Origin: Isoetes taiwanensis
Taxonomy: Eukaryota > Streptophyta > Lycopodiopsida > Isoetales > Isoetaceae
Direction: 5' to 3'
Assembly (NCBI GenBank): GCA_021234155.1
Contig: JAJEKV010000064.1
Coordinates: forward strand, 6,698,001-6,762,000
Length of the DNA stretch: 64,000 nucleotides
Shown here: positions 23,950 to 37,959 of the stretch, piece after piece
Layout: every line of letters starts with the position of its first letter
How positions within the stretch are numbered: position 1 is the stretch's first letter
The notes under the pieces: generated by a model
Databases searched by the model: none
The model's input: the letters and a program-made list of their open reading frames with translations, nothing else
What the model was told of the DNA's origin: nothing
Position numbers and translations under genes: made by a program

Positions 23950-25080
23950 ATGATATCCCATCTTTCAAACCATGTCTTGACATCAAAGAAACCACTCTTA
24001 TGTTCAAAGGTTCGTGCAAGTATAATAAGGAATGCTATGGCATCCATCTTTATTTTAGCAAGGTACCTAATGCATTTGAGTAAAGCCTCCCTCTGTCAGT
24101 ATGCAGTGCCGCATCTTAAATACCATCGTGGATATGGGGTTTGTGCTCTACACCCAAATTCCAAATTTCTGAGAAAAACTTCTTGTGTACCTATCATCCC
24201 AAGAGCCTCAGGGCAGCCCGGCCTCAAATTTCAGCCCCATATAATACTTATGCTTGGACTAGATTCATACAGTTTTCTTTAGCGGCCATGCCTCATATGT
24301 GTTTCTCTTATATGCTTTGCATAGGAATATAGTGTCATTTCAATTTTGTTGTATGCATTGATGCCATTTATGATTCCCCACAGTAAGTCCCAGATATTTA
24401 TATGCCCCATATCCAACTTTTTCACCCAACAGAGTAAACCCCCGCCTCTTGGAGCCGCGACCTACCGTCATGGTTTTAGTCTCTAGATTTACTCTAAATC
24501 CCGCTTTGTTATAGAAAGCAAAATGCAATTGATCAAGTAATTGTCGTGATGTACTGGATCAGTAAATAGCATCTACATCATCGCATATATAAGTATAAAT
24601 TGAGTATTATATCCTTGAATCTCGCTTCCATCACGCTTATTATGTAACCATTCTTCCAGTCACAATAAAGAGACCAAATAAGAGGAGACAAGGGGCATCC
24701 TTGTTTAACCCAATGTTACTTTCTTAACCGTGGTCTCTGCATCTCAAATTTTGAATGGCATCGACAATCGCATTTCAAAAACTTTCGCTATAGAGTATTT
24801 GAACCGTGATCCCGCAAGTGTTTATAAATATATAATTAGTTCTATATCTTTCCCTATAATCTATTCCCTTCGAACTTTGTCAAATGCCTTAAGCAGTGTG
24901 CCTACAAATGTGATATATAGAGATTTCCTGGCCCCCTGACCAATCAAAATGCATTTTAATGCAAAGCAAATGGTCCAATGTGGATACTTTTAGCCCCAAA
25001 ACCCCGCCATGGGCCCTTTCCATTATGCCTCACCAAAGACTACACCTTTTCTACAAATATTTGTAAATAATTTAGAGAAC
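23950..25080 (-). mobile_element. LINE reverse-transcriptase remnant 2
   Basis: Minus-strand pieces in the order expected of a LINE reverse transcriptase. KAFDKVRRE (~24866-24893) is the K-A-F-D block. VKQGCPLSP (~24675-24705) is the finger/palm block. Y-A-D-D-V-D-A-I (~24562-24586) is the catalytic box, with one base missing. FYNKAGFRVNLETKTM (24470-24520) and YKYLGL (~24385-24405) are thumb motifs. LYGAEI and a Q-x-x-F-L-R-x-L stretch (~24080-24260) belong to the C-terminal domain. The different sequence shows this is a separate element from the remnant at 17.3-18.1 kb. Frames are broken throughout. Confidence 0.75.
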
Positions 25081-25167
25081 AAATTACTACCATGAGAGTC
25101 TAAATTCTGTTTCCCTGCCTGAAGCATTTTGGAACCACCTTATGCACCGAACAATCTCAAATATTTG

Positions 25168-25170
<3 letters not shown>

Positions 25171-25254
<84 letters not shown>
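25171..25254 (+). repeat. (GA)n microsatellite
   Basis: A pure GA run of ~84 bases. The minus-strand Leu-Ser ORFs across it are artefacts. The following 100 bases (to ~25350) remain GA-rich with gagatgg words. Confidence 0.97.
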
Positions 25255-25258
<4 letters not shown>

Positions 25259-25259
25259 C

Positions 25260-27230
25260 TGGCCACATGTCGACTTAGACAATGGTGAGAGAATACCAGA
25301 GAACACGCAGAGATGAGAGATGGGGAGAGATGGAGAGATGGGGTGAGAGTGGGAAAACCCAACCTCACCTCGAGAGATGATTCGCCTCCCAATGTACCAA
25401 GTATAGGGGCGCTTTCTACTGCCCACCAACCAAAACAATTAGCCTTAATTTTCACCAAAATCACCAAATGTTTCTACAATCAATATCACGCATTTCCGCT
25501 TTCGGGATCTTCAAGGCTCTTTATTCTCTTGCTCCAAGTATCCAATTCTCAAGCAATTAGCCGACACACGCATCCGTGCATTCATCCCATCACGCAGTAT
25601 TTCATTATGTTTTTGTGCATTCAAGTAATTCACCTTCGACGGGTACTTTTATGTCGCCCTTATTCCCAATCAATTAATTGATTCATGTCTAAGGCCTTCC
25701 CATCTATTTCTACAAGAATCAGCAAGCCTTTCAGGCCTTCTAGGATTGGAAAAATGGCACCAAGAATAACCCTAAAAATGACAAAGCCGACCGCGATGTG
25801 CAATTGGAGACTAATTCCCGAGCCAATTCTTCAAGACAAATTTCAAAAGAAAAGAGATCCAAGCGTAGCTCTAAATAAATTCAAAAGTACCCTCCAATAT
25901 TGCGAGTGAATCTATAGAAACCGCATTCGCCATATTGTTGTGCATGAGCAGGAAAATTCAAAGTGATAGACACAAGACAGAAGTCCCCGCAATGGATGCA
26001 TCACTTGTCTCGACATTCCCCAATCTCCTAACGGTGATGAAATTGGTAACCTGAGGCACCCCCTAACCTCCAAATACACAAAGGAGGAAAATTATGATGT
26101 GAAATTGCAGCCCCTTTGTTGGGGTTTAGTGGAGTCGGCGACAACCAGAAACAAATGGGATAAGCCGCAAGCTAAATTTAAAGATGAGAAGGAGGCTTGT
26201 AGCCATACGTGTTCCGGAACTATCAAGTTAAGTGGTATGACAGAATGGAAGAAGTTAAATATGGTGTTACCTCCGAGCAATCCAATACCAAAATGTGATG
26301 ATGTGAATTTGGCAATGAAGCTTTATGCAGACTTGGGTATGCCAATTACTCGTAATCTTTCATGAATGATGCCAGCTTTGAAAACCTGCCAAACAGATGC
26401 AAGATTTGAAGACCAATTTGTCGATCCACCCAATTCAAACAACAATGATGTTAACACTAGAACGCCACCAGTTGATGAAATTCCAATGAATAGACACCCA
26501 CAAAACCGTGAAAGCCAGATTCTTCAAGTCCTAGATCAACAAAGATGTAATCTGTGAAGTTTGTAGGAAAAACCTAAGGCAGAAAGAAGTCTGTGTTGCA
26601 AATGATGAGGACATTGCAATGGAATATCATGATGGCAAGCACATTTGGGGACACACAAAGAGGTGAAATTAGATTTTCCGAAAGAAGAAAAGTGCAAGAA
26701 AAATTGAGTTGGTCGTGAATTGGAAACAATAAGATCTCAGAACACCAAAATTGCAAGTAGTAGTCAATGGGTCGAAATGAATTCAAAGCATAGCGTGAAA
26801 ATACGCTGAGACCTGTTCGAACTGCCAAACCTACAAAAACAAGGAATAAAGGTTCGCTTTCGCTTATTTGTTTTTGAACTCTTTTGGAATGTACTACAAA
26901 ATCATCCAAAGATTTTAAATATTAAAGAAGTTGTACGTTCTACTATTTTAGTATTTCAAATATTGGCCTTCTAGTCACAGTTTAATCCAAATTCCTAAAG
27001 GCTACTTAAGCCTCCAATTCTTGCATGCAAGCCCCTTCATAATATGAGAGTCGAAACCGAAAGCTAACGCCTCTAGTCAGGCTCCTCTTCGAAGTTCCTC
27101 TTCTTCAGTTCCTATCAAACTCCACCCACCACATCTCATCTCTCCAGAAGCCCAGCTATTTCATCTATGATAATTCGCCTACTCTGTAAAGGATGAGGTT
27201 CTTCCAGATGTTAGTGGGGATTCTCAGCTT
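25260..27230. other. Anonymous region, no recognised gene
   Basis: ORFs at 25313-25681, 26099-26365 and 26574-26909 have no family resemblance. At 26137-26156 the word ggcgacaaccagaaacaaat nearly repeats one at 47772-47790; read on the minus strand it could be a retrotransposon primer site (TGGTTGTCGCC). Confidence 0.4.
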
Positions 27231-27294
27231 TAGTGGACTCATACCTAGAGAATATTTTCAGAAAATTAAGAAGACTCTTCGGATGGAGTGGAGT

Positions 27295-27795
27295 AAGAAT
27301 AAAGCGAAGCAGTTTGCGACGTCGCGACGCGGACGCCGCAACACCACCATGCCATCGCCACGCGACGCCATCGCCGCTGGTGCACGCCGCATTTAATGCA
27401 TGGTGCGACGCCCGACACGCATGGCGCGCATCGCCGACACCGCGGACGCCGCCAGTGACGACAGTGTCACGCCAGCATCGCATGTGTCACGCTGTCAGCA
27501 GTCGCATGCGACGTATGGTGCTTACCGCCCGACACCGCGGACGTGAAGCGGGGTGACCACAATGCCGTGGACGCCATGCGGGACGCATGTGTGCGGGATG
27601 TTTACGACGCGGACGCCGCATGCCATCGTCAGATATGTGGAGCATTTAACCTACGCCCATACGACGCTAACGCATACGTGACGCATACACAAATCCTCAT
27701 TACCCATATGCGACGATATGACACCGCCGCATGTATAACGCGACCCGGCCACTTTAATAACGCCAGCAACGCATACGACCAGGTGTGGTCTACGT
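27295..27795. repeat. CG-dense patch with gcgacg/gacgcc core words
   Basis: About 500 bases packed with gcgacg, gacgcc, gcatgc and acgcattt words, in sharp contrast to the AT-rich flanks. No fixed repeat period could be read. Related patches lie at 31365-31640, 37790-37880 and 42435-42540. ORFs through it are not believable genes. Confidence 0.6.
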
Positions 27796-27799
27796 GACC

Positions 27800-30700
27800 C
27801 ATACTTTACAACAACGGCCTATTTTTAGGATTACAAATTCAATACCACCGATTGATACCCGGTCTCAAAAAGACTCGACGACCAACTTGTACTTCATTTA
27901 AGTTGCTGTTCGCATATGCATCATCATAAGATAAGTACTGCGATGAATTACTCTATCTAGACTTCCGAAATGGTTTTTACATGACAGGTAGCTGAAAATA
28001 TTGTCTCAACTATATCAAGAAACCAAAGAAGACATAATGGATACTGGCCAATACGCGGGAAGAAGGTTGTGATTTAAAAATCTCAAGGCCGGGTATGGCA
28101 AAATCTTAATGGCACTATGGAAGTTAGAAAGATCAACATCAAGGTTGGAACCGTACAATGAATGCTTGAACTTGCAACTTTACCTCAAACGCCGATGATT
28201 TTGTGATACATGATGGCGGGAGGAATTTGGCGCTTCAATTGCACAAGTTCCATATGAAGTCGTAATTCCATTGATGAGTGAGATTTGAAAAAGCCGGTGG
28301 ATACTATGGCTACACCTCGTTGATGGCCTTGTTTCTGGAGATCCATAATACGGGAAAGCGGAATGGAACATAGCTCGGCCGCTATGCCAAGTAGGGTGAG
28401 TATCTAAACCGCCTATTACCTTGAAGTCTTCAAAGTAGAGCATGTCATGGTGCAAAGGGAAATTGGCTGCATTGAGCGGATCACAAGGCGGTTGGAGTTT
28501 GCCGACATTGCCGGGTCCTTGCGTAGTTTTTAACGCCATGCTCGATTGTTTTCGCTTCATGACTCAAGTGAACTTGTTCCCCATGAGCTTAAGATTTTAT
28601 GGTTGTCACAGATCGACAGGGTTGATCCGACAGCCACAACATACGCTAGCCTAAAAATCATAGCTTTTTTTCGAAATTTTAATCAATTTTTAATTTCTAT
28701 TATGGCTATTCTCAGGTTGTGGAGGTTGTTGCCTTCTTTGGACAAGTTGTTCATCTAAAATCAAGAGAATTGTGGAGTTAGCTGAACTAAAAATATTTTA
28801 CTTGGTCCATTCAGCAAAAAAACAGTTTCAAGAAAAATAAGTGTATTCCCAAACATTCATTCCCAGAACTCTCAACATTCTCGGGAATTTCTAGAAGGAT
28901 TCCTTTAGGGGCTCATAAGATACCTCTTTATATTTTGTGAACTTCTTTTAAAACTTCTTAGAACATTCTAGAACTTTGTATGTGACATATGTGACATATG
29001 TGTCGTAGAAGGTCAGATAGTTCCAAAGTTGCACCATCTTCTATCAGGTTCTTAAGCCCCAAAGAAGTTAACGCGCGAACTCTTAGTGTGAGCTTTTCAA
29101 TGGATTGAGCTTCATCTGTAATAATCTCTAAACCACCCAATGTTCGACAAGGTGACTCCTTTAGCCCACGTTTTCATCCCCTTCGATGGCTCAATCTCGT
29201 AACAAATGGTTCCATATGTAGTGCTAACAATGTCTGCTACAAAGTTCAACACACAATTTATTTCCTCATCTTCATGGTATATGTACACGTGATAGCTTGA
29301 CAGATGGTGCTATACTTTTTCCTTCAATCCATATCCCATTGTTTTAAAAAGCGCATTTAGGCAAACAATCGGATATGCTCCCGCATTCTTCACATTGTAT
29401 CTTTGGACGCTTTGGCTGTCTGTCTTCAAAATCAAAAGCAATTGCGTAGATTGGTTCTTCCAAACTCCCTCTACACCTGACACCATAAATATATGAGTTC
29501 CCTCACACCGCCTCTCGAAGTTCGGGGACATCTGGGCGCAGGGTAATACGCTTATGGTCACAATCCCAACCACACTGTAGCCATAAAATATGAAATAACA
29601 ATACATCTAGTCACACCGGTGCCTTGTGCTCGAGCGAGTATTTCGGGGTTATTGTTCTTTAGGATGGTTTTCATTCTCTTGTATTTTAGAGTTTTATTTT
29701 AAATCCACTTATCGTCCGTTGCGAATACATTATGGATCAGGTAATAAATGAGTCTCAAATAGAAGGCGGCTAATGTATTCTTATCAAGTTCACCCCGCAA
29801 ATAATTTCCGGCAGACGAAGATATTCGTATTTCCGATGGGGTTGGCAAGGAGATAGAAAATGATGCGCTGGGCTATCTTTTAGTGAGAGCTTGGATTCGC
29901 TTTGATAATCGAGCTACGCGTAAGCACAAAAGTTCAGCCTAGAGGATATTATGCTAGACACTCCACCTCGTGATATTTCGGTGGATCTTGCAGGCTGGCT
30001 CCTCAAGATAGTAGACTGGTTGTGATGTTAAGTCCCTCAGACCGGCATTTCATTTCGCGGCTTGTGCAACCAAGTGGGCGGGTTTGATTTGATAACCGAT
30101 TCTGCGCTTGGATTTTTGTTTCAGTCAGTTATTTCAAAAATCAACGCCAGGCTAACATTTGCCCTGCTATGCATGGAAATCCGTGGAGAAAAAAAAGGTA
30201 AGATGCTTCAAGCATAGACAAAATCAACGTACGTGGAAATTTAGATATCATATTGATAGTTCGCGAAAGTTATGTCTCGCAAAAGGTCGGAGTGTTTGTC
30301 AAGGCAAAGAATTTGCAGTGAATGATGTGGTTTCGCTTTGAGAGAGATATCCAAGGTAAAATTTTACATCACCGGGCTGGCGGGATCCTTCCTACCGGTA
30401 GCCGAAATTACAAGAGTTGATAAAGGTGGATGCAACGTTCTTTTGCGTAAAGTTTTCAGTCAAGTTAGAGTCGATATTTGCATTGAAGCAACTTAAATTC
30501 CCATCTTTGATAACTATAATATGGTGGTTTCTTTTGAGCTCGGGATTAGTTCCCTCAATTTTGAGTTTGACGGGAGTGAGGGAGTTGATTCAGGGATTTT
30601 GAGGTAATCGGGCTTAAGGGAGCAGGTACATGATGTAGAATACAAAACTGATATATGGATATGATATAGATTAAATCGGCTTTTCAAAACGGAATTTGAA

Positions 30701-31360
30701 GACAAAAATAAGAAGAAGATGAATATGATCGGATGGATACCAAGAAGATGAATGCCACGATGAATAAGGATATGATAACAATACTGTTTTGTCTAATTTG
30801 TACAGGCCTCATTTGTGCCGCGGGTACCTCTGCTGCATGAACTTGAAGTGACGGACAATGGAGCTGGAGATGGCCGATCCGCACCTTCGGAGCCCTCACA
30901 CCTAGCCTCCCGCCGATCCTGTTAAGAAAAAGAAGGAATTGGTTCTATCATACGGATCCCCAGAACTCCCGCCAACCGAGAATATTGGTAGTCAAAAGTG
31001 GGACCCCCATCCTCACCCAACATCTTTAGAGAAGCAAACAAAATGCACCGAATGAGGAACTTGGTGTCCAACATATGGGAGAACCGCTTCACTTTACTGC
31101 AAATCCGCATTAATGTCCCATGTCAAAGCTGCCCGATCAAAAATTCCGCTCAAAAAACTTACCAATCATCGGCATCACAATTAATAAAACGAAGTCACCT
31201 ACAGAATGTCGAATTGCCACGCACTCTGCTCCTGCGATGCACGACTGCTTAGTACCTGTTTTGGGTACGCGCATCTTAGGTTGTTACACAAAACTTGCTC
31301 TACTTGTAGGTTGCCTCGTAACAAACATAGAGAAGAGTAATTTCATAACCGACAATGTCA
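27800..31360. other. Anonymous region, no recognised gene
   Basis: The largest ORFs (28180-28560 minus, 126 codons; 29310-29606 minus, 98 codons) do not resemble known families. Tandem gtgacatat words occur at 28982-29000. No transposon ends or RNA genes recognised. Confidence 0.4.
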
Positions 31361-31364
31361 CCTA

Positions 31365-31640
31365 ATAGTCGTCGACGTCGTGATGTGCGACGCCACATGT
31401 GACATTGGCTGCAACATAAGACACCGCCAGACATCGCATTTCGTTACACGGTAACGCTGTGTCGTGATGTACTTGATTTTGACTGTTGACTATACGCCGC
31501 ATGCGACGCGGTTTACGTAACGCATTTAATATCGCCCTGCATCGGGCATTCTTGCTTGCGTGTGTACCGCCAAGTCGTAGGTGACTTGGCATATGATCAC
31601 GAATACCGCCGCCGGCGACGCTATCACGTCAGACAGCGAC
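31365..31640. repeat. CG-dense patch, second occurrence
   Basis: Same word family as 27295-27795 (cgccgcatgcgacgcgg, acgcatttaat). It borders a stretch with a possible TATA word, tctatataaac, at ~31650. Confidence 0.55.
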
Positions 31641-31964
31641 GTTAAAGATTTCTATATAAACAACTTTTTTTCTCGGCCTCATTGTTATTTTCTTTCGCTT
31701 CCTCTTCCAAAATTCTTAGCCTTTGGTGTTCTTCTTTAACCATATCTTATACTTGTTCCTCCGGCCACGAACGCCATCAACGGGTACGGACTCCACCGAG
31801 ACGGGCCGCATATTCCACGACGTCAGCCTTCACCACCGTAAGAGGTCGGATGCTGCAAACCGCCTGGCCACGTGTTACCGACTTGCATTTAGTGTACCTG
31901 CACTACTACATAAACCAGGGAGAGGACGTAAATCATGGTAGTAAAAAAAAACCAGGTGTTTTGG

Positions 31965-32258
31965 TCAAGGACGGTCAGCTTCCACTCCGAGGACTAGGTG
32001 TGCTGTGCCCAAACTCACCTTCATACCTTTACTAAGGCTACTGTAGATTACAAAATTGAGGTGTCACAGAAGTCAAGGTCATATGCCCACTTCCACCTCG
32101 GCGGGAGGGACCTCTATGTATCGGGCTAGCTACTCCAAAAGATCTTTATTGAAATTGAAACCAAGGCAAGGGCTCCACTGTGGAAAGGGCATGGTCGGCT
32201 TCACCTTGAGTGTGGAGAGGGACTACGCGGTCCAGCCCAATTTCCCCGGCTCCATTTA
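31965..32258 (+). repeat. ~100-bp minisatellite, array 1 (three diverged units)
   Basis: Three units begin near 31965, 32073 and 32185 with caaggacggtc- or aagggcatggtc-like words. They continue with tccacct-like, ggagaggga-like and caagtccac-like words. The same unit builds a second array at 43245-43620. The array abuts the telomere-like tract at 32261. Confidence 0.65.
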
Positions 32259-32260
32259 GA

Positions 32261-32297
32261 TTTAGGGTTTAGGGTTTAGGTTTAGGTTTAGGGTTTA
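32261..32297 (+). repeat. Interstitial telomere-type tract (TTTAGGG)n
   Basis: Five units in a row: three full TTTAGGG and two TTTAGG, then a TTTA remnant. This is the canonical land-plant telomere repeat. It is too short and internal to be a chromosome end here. Confidence 0.85.
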
Positions 32298-32299
32298 TA

Positions 32300-35200
32300 C
32301 TACTATATATTGTATCTATCACCTGCTCAAACCATTGCAGCAGATATAGTAAATTTACCTTTGTAATTGGCGAGGGACGTAAAATAGCTCTGCTATCAAA
32401 AGATGTATGGGGCCGAAGAGATCTAATTTAGAACTACTGCCGGAAACAATCATCCCATTATCTTTGGCACATTTCGAAACAACCGCATCCCACGCCCCGC
32501 GACACCAGCCGGCACAAATTCAATACTTCCGCCTTTCGCCATATCCCTACCAAAGCACAATCCACGCCTACACAACCGTTCACGCGCACTCCATCACCCA
32601 CGTCCGTCCCATGGATTTTATTTAAATGCCGTCCATAGAGGCATATGAAATCAGCGCAACCCGATCTATCAATAATGTGGATGGGTGCCGCCAACGCCGA
32701 AAGTGTTCCCGCGGAAAGAACACGGCATGGGTTAATCATGGAGAACATTGCATGTGTCGCATTTCCCAGAAGAACGCTTGGCCTTCAATGCGCTCGAAAT
32801 GGAATTTCCGGAAGAATTGCAAAGATTAGTCCGACTCCTTTGTTAGGGCACTTCCAAGACATTTGGCTTGTGGCTGCATTTACTTCCATCCCATCACAAC
32901 TCCGCTTATTGGGGTGTTGAAACATATCGCCATGGAGTCACATTTGTCCGTAGTCGGATTCGGCCTCATCTCCCAGACGCCAGAGCAGAAGTGGAGCGAT
33001 GTTCACATTCCATTAATGCCATATGTGTCCTGAAATATTGAAAACTTGGCAAACCCCGAACTGCACATGCCTGGCTTGATGAGGACGGCGGAACGAACCC
33101 AAATGTCAAGGCCGATAGTCGTGGGGCATGTGATGAGGAGTTGAAGTTTCATTGATGGTCGCTGTTCATGTATAATATTGCGGTGGTTCATCAACGCCTC
33201 TATTGGATAACCGTGAGCGATGCAATTGTGAATTTTAGAGGCCGGCGAGGGGAGGAAGATTTTTTACAAGATCTCAAAGCAGATATATTACGGTGCGTGC
33301 TATTAAAAGCATAAACATTGAGATGAGTTATTCATCAACTATCGCTTATGATAGACCTCTCCCCATTTGAGATGGAACAATAGTATTGTTTGTACCAAAA
33401 AAAGGAATAAAGAGGTTTTTTTTAATATGTTTTGTCATTCTTCGTGAGTCTATACAAATGGTTGTATGTATTTCTATACTTAGCTACATTATTTGACATG
33501 ATATCATCGCTAATTCCTCGCTTAATGAACTCATTCAGAGCGGGTTCCATCCCCATCCATTGGGTTCTAAGCCATGTGCAAAGGAAACCCATCGTCGCGG
33601 AATGCCAGAGCGCACTAACAAGGAAGCATATTGTACGCATCACTATGAAGAGGATGAAACCATTGACTTAACCCGGTGAACGTTCGTGACGAGCCGATGC
33701 TCCCATATAAGCCGTAATCGCCTTCAAGAAATTACCCGATATTGATTTAGATGATGTCGAGGGGATGGTGGTGGAGAGGATGGTGAAGATGGATACCTTT
33801 CGAGGATTGGTCGCATCGACGATGACCCTATTGTTATCGGGCGTAAACGCTAGCTTATTTCCGCTCAACCTCTCTCGCTTATTCGGGCGCAATTCGCTAA
33901 TTCTCAATCTCCAAAACTAAGTTCAAGTGGGCAAGCCCCCGCTTCATTGAGGTGACATAATTCTATCAAGTCTCTTCTATCTTTACCACCATCTCCATCT
34001 TTTTATCTTACTCACTCTTAGATGCTAGTTATTAGAATCGAGAAGATCCTTTCCCTGTGAAGAACAATATGCTCTACCGGGATGATCTCTGTTAAGAAAT
34101 GATTCAAGCGAATCGGGTTTTGTTATAGTCATACATGCATGTCCAAATGATTGTATGATCTTCTATCCCCTGCCGAGCATGAGAAGTCCACTCATTGTCT
34201 CGTATGTAATGAACCGAGATACGTGAATGACCTAAAAGGAAAAATCCATTCCCCGTGGTTAAGTTATTCACACTTCCCAACAACCCAAAGGCATGTATGC
34301 ACCACCCCCAACAAACAATGTCCTCATCTCAAGTAAATTTATGTATGTTGCCTATAATTTATTCTATAGGTTAAAGTTGATGTTCCGCTAGGACATCGGG
34401 CTAGCCTAATTGACTCTCACGGCTACACATGCATCTAGTGATGATGCGACGCGCAGTCCCTGTTTACGTTGGCAATTTTGGAAGCATGTCGATGCCATTA
34501 CGGCCCCGACTTTGAAAAAGAACGTATGCTTGGGTTCCGGCCCCATGGCTTAAACCCATATGGTATACAATCGACGATGCCGGTCTACATGGCTGATGAT
34601 AGGTGGAACTACAACATACCCCCATGGTTGTTGATGAAGAGTGGGTGCACATTATGATGACTTTACGATACCCTGGAAGAAAAACAAGTAATTTAGATGT
34701 ACCTAAGAATAATTAGATGATGAGCCACCCCTGCGGAACACGCATTCCGTGTCCAAGTCTCACAAACGACGCCTTAACCAGAGGTACACTACCGTGACCG
34801 CCACGACCTCCCGGCCTGGCCCCAGCGTCTCGGGCCTAAGACACTGGGCACCTCAGTACGACAATGTTAATCGGCCACCCCAAGCATCCCAAGAAAAGCA
34901 GTATACCCAGGGTTTTAGGAAGTATTTGTCACCACCACCCCCTGTGCACAGACACTACAGCAATCAGACTATGGGCTGCAACCACCAAGTGTATCACCAT
35001 ATCAGAATGGGGTGAGCTTGGGATAAGAAGGAAGAGGGGGAAATCCGCAGGAAATCAGGGCACCTCAGTACCATGGTGCCTGAACACCTAGACAAGCAGA
35101 GGGATGAGGAATTATACAGCTGGTGGCGAGGAAGTCAGCGGAGAGGAAGTCTTTAAATGCCAATATGAAAAGGGAAGTTCTGCTTTTTATAGACTACCAT

Positions 35201-37780
35201 ATTGGACTGTCTCATTGGATTCAACACCTTTGTGAATCTCGCATGCATACCTTCAAGAACGGGAAACTTCATGGAAGCATGTATTTGGTCAAAAGACACA
35301 ACAAATGCCGTGGATGGACCCAAGGTAAGTAATACAAAAGAAAGAGGTGCATGGATCCTATATGAAGGGCAAACCACCGCAAAATGGGTTATTGCTGTGG
35401 TCTGACCATCGAAGCACGGTATGATGATTTATGTCTCCTTAGAACACTAACTGTTACATGCACCATTGCGAACTGCATTCACAAGTAGTGGGAGTCAATC
35501 GTTTAAAGTCCTTAAGGACTGCATAAGTTCTTGCATGTGGGCAATTGAAGTCCACATATATATGCAATCTACTATAAAATGTAACCCATAACTTATATTT
35601 TCTGGTGTTTGATCATGCGCCTTCATGCCCCTAACTGGGGAGTTTTAGACAAGGTGAACTTCATTGGAGGCAAATAGCGCCCCATCAAAGCAACGCTAAG
35701 TATTGTTACCCATGCTGATTTAGTGGTCCCCCTGCCTATTTTATTTGTGGCTAAGTTTTGTTTGACCCCATAGGTGGATGTGTAAAAACTATACCGAAGC
35801 ATCTAAATTGAAGAGATGAGTGAAATGGTGCGTAGGCATGTTGCTTTGTTGAGAAGGAGCTTCTACGAGTTTCTTGATTGGCCAAAACCTTATCTTGGTA
35901 CCATCTTGGCTGAGGAAGCGGAGTTCATGGAACCGTATACATGCCACGGACAAGTTTCTTCGGAAAGGCTTGGCGAAGGCATTGAAGGACATGGGGCTAA
36001 GAGACCGCCTGGTATATGAGGGATGGTTTATGAAGAGTTACTTACATGACGAATATATTCTCATTGCATTATCCGGGGATGCAATCTCGCTTTATGGAGC
36101 GATGAAGGGGACGAAGATTGTGGGGTAGTGGCAGAAGGCAACAGCGCGTAATATCACCGATATGATCATTAAGGTTAATCAATTTCCCCACAACCAATGG
36201 CAAAAACGGGATTGCCTCGCTATGAGAACCAGCGAAGAAATGGAAGAGAAGAGGTACGAAACGGAGATCTATTATTAATGATCTGTTCCTCGCACCGATG
36301 GATGTATGAACCCCGTCTTAATGCTATCGGTTATACGGGCAACGCCGTGCCTGACCGATGCACACCGCCAAGCGTATATACCACGGAATGGGCATTACCG
36401 CACAAGGTGTCACGAAAAAGGTAGCTGCAAACAAATTCGCGTTGATGTCGTAAATCGAAGCATTTCTTTGATGTTATTGTATCTATTGGACATTAATGGT
36501 GCTTTCGACAAAGATACACATCCACACCCCCATACATGGCGGTACGAACCCCACCATCGCGAGTCTCCTGACAATGTGAAGACCCAGACCCATGAAGTCA
36601 CAATCATCCACGCATGGAGCCAATCGCGTTGTCGAACGTAACTACGAAGCCACCCGATTGGGTCGGGAGGTTAAAGACTATAATGGAGGTGGATGTTGGT
36701 GGTACTTTAAGACCTTTCATATTCGGCGTCGCATTGGTTTGACTTTACTATAAGTAAGCCATAAGTGATAGAATGGTGGAGTGCTATTGGTTAACTTTTA
36801 GTAAGATGTACCTCGGTAGTGAGACGCTTGTCCTTCCAAAGAACCTGAACAAAAATAATACACACACATATCCACTTCTAAAATTTAGACTATCACTATC
36901 AATCTCTAATGTCCAAATTTTCTTTTGACCAGATTTTTTTCTTTTACCGACGACAAGACTCCAACATGGTGGTTTATCATACAAACCACACCGTAGGGGA
37001 CGCTTCAATATTCCAAGCAGGTTAAAGCAGAGGAGTCAATAACGTCCGAAGAGCTCCGGCAAACAAGGCATTCAAACTCACTCCAAACGCAGCATCAAGA
37101 GGTTGGACCACCACCATGCAAAGATTCTCCACACCGTGAGCAATTCCAACGTAAATACGATGTACCCCGTGCATTTTAATACAAATGTTGGTACGTTAAC
37201 AATGACGACTCCTAGTTGGGGCACCTAGAGGGAGACGACCACAAATTCTGCCATGTCAAATATTATGCACATCCTCGCAATCCTTTTCCTGATAGGCTAT
37301 GTCTATTGGTCTCGTGCACAATAAAACCCATTCAATCTACCTTTTTTCTCCCTTGGTATGCTACTATAATTTAAGGAATAAAGAACTACTGAACATGGGC
37401 TCAAAGAAGCCACATAGGCTCAAGCATTGCTCTAGACTAGAACATGCAAAGAGTCTTCAATGGTATCTTAGTTACCCGATTTCTAACCTTGTCCACCCCA
37501 CCAAGTTAACCTGACTATTGTATAATTTGATGTGCTATCCACTAGCTTTCTCATAGGGATCACCGTTTACCTTTCAAACAACATGAATATTACTGTATTT
37601 TGTAGGGTGGAATAAGTTCAAATACATAGAAAGGAACTAGTGAGGGAGTCAGCGATGTTGAATGTAGGCTTTGCATTTCTAGGGTCGGACATGCTACTTA
37701 GGTTCAAACAAGCTCTCTTAGGTTTCCGGGCATTGTCGAATTTCAACATTTGCCCCGCATCACGCACAAACAAAAAATAA
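32300..37780. other. Anonymous region, no recognised gene
   Basis: Dozens of short ORFs and no recognisable domain. The pair of overlapping plus-strand frames at 35816-36128 looks the most protein-like (balanced composition, an adjoining frame continues the sense) and might be a frame-broken exon or transposon piece, but I cannot name it. CAG and CTG words look sparse in 33.0-34.4 kb, which would fit the error pattern seen in the duplicate copies. Confidence 0.4.
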
Positions 37781-37789
37781 AATAGTTTC

Positions 37790-37880
37790 AAACGACGCCG
37801 CCATAAGTCAAATAACGCCGCGATGCACGACACGCCGCACGCACAATGCACGCCAAAACCCGCCTCAGCCGCCAACACAG
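37790..37880. repeat. CG-dense patch, third occurrence
   Basis: Short run of cgacgccgcc, acgccgcgatg and acgccgcacgc words immediately upstream of the 1.1-kb tandem array. Confidence 0.5.
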
Positions 37881-37959
37881 CGGTCTCCCACGCAACTCAT
37901 CCCTAAAACGCCCACGCCCGGAACCACCGGGCGCAGCCTAACTTAGGAGGCTCAACCGG

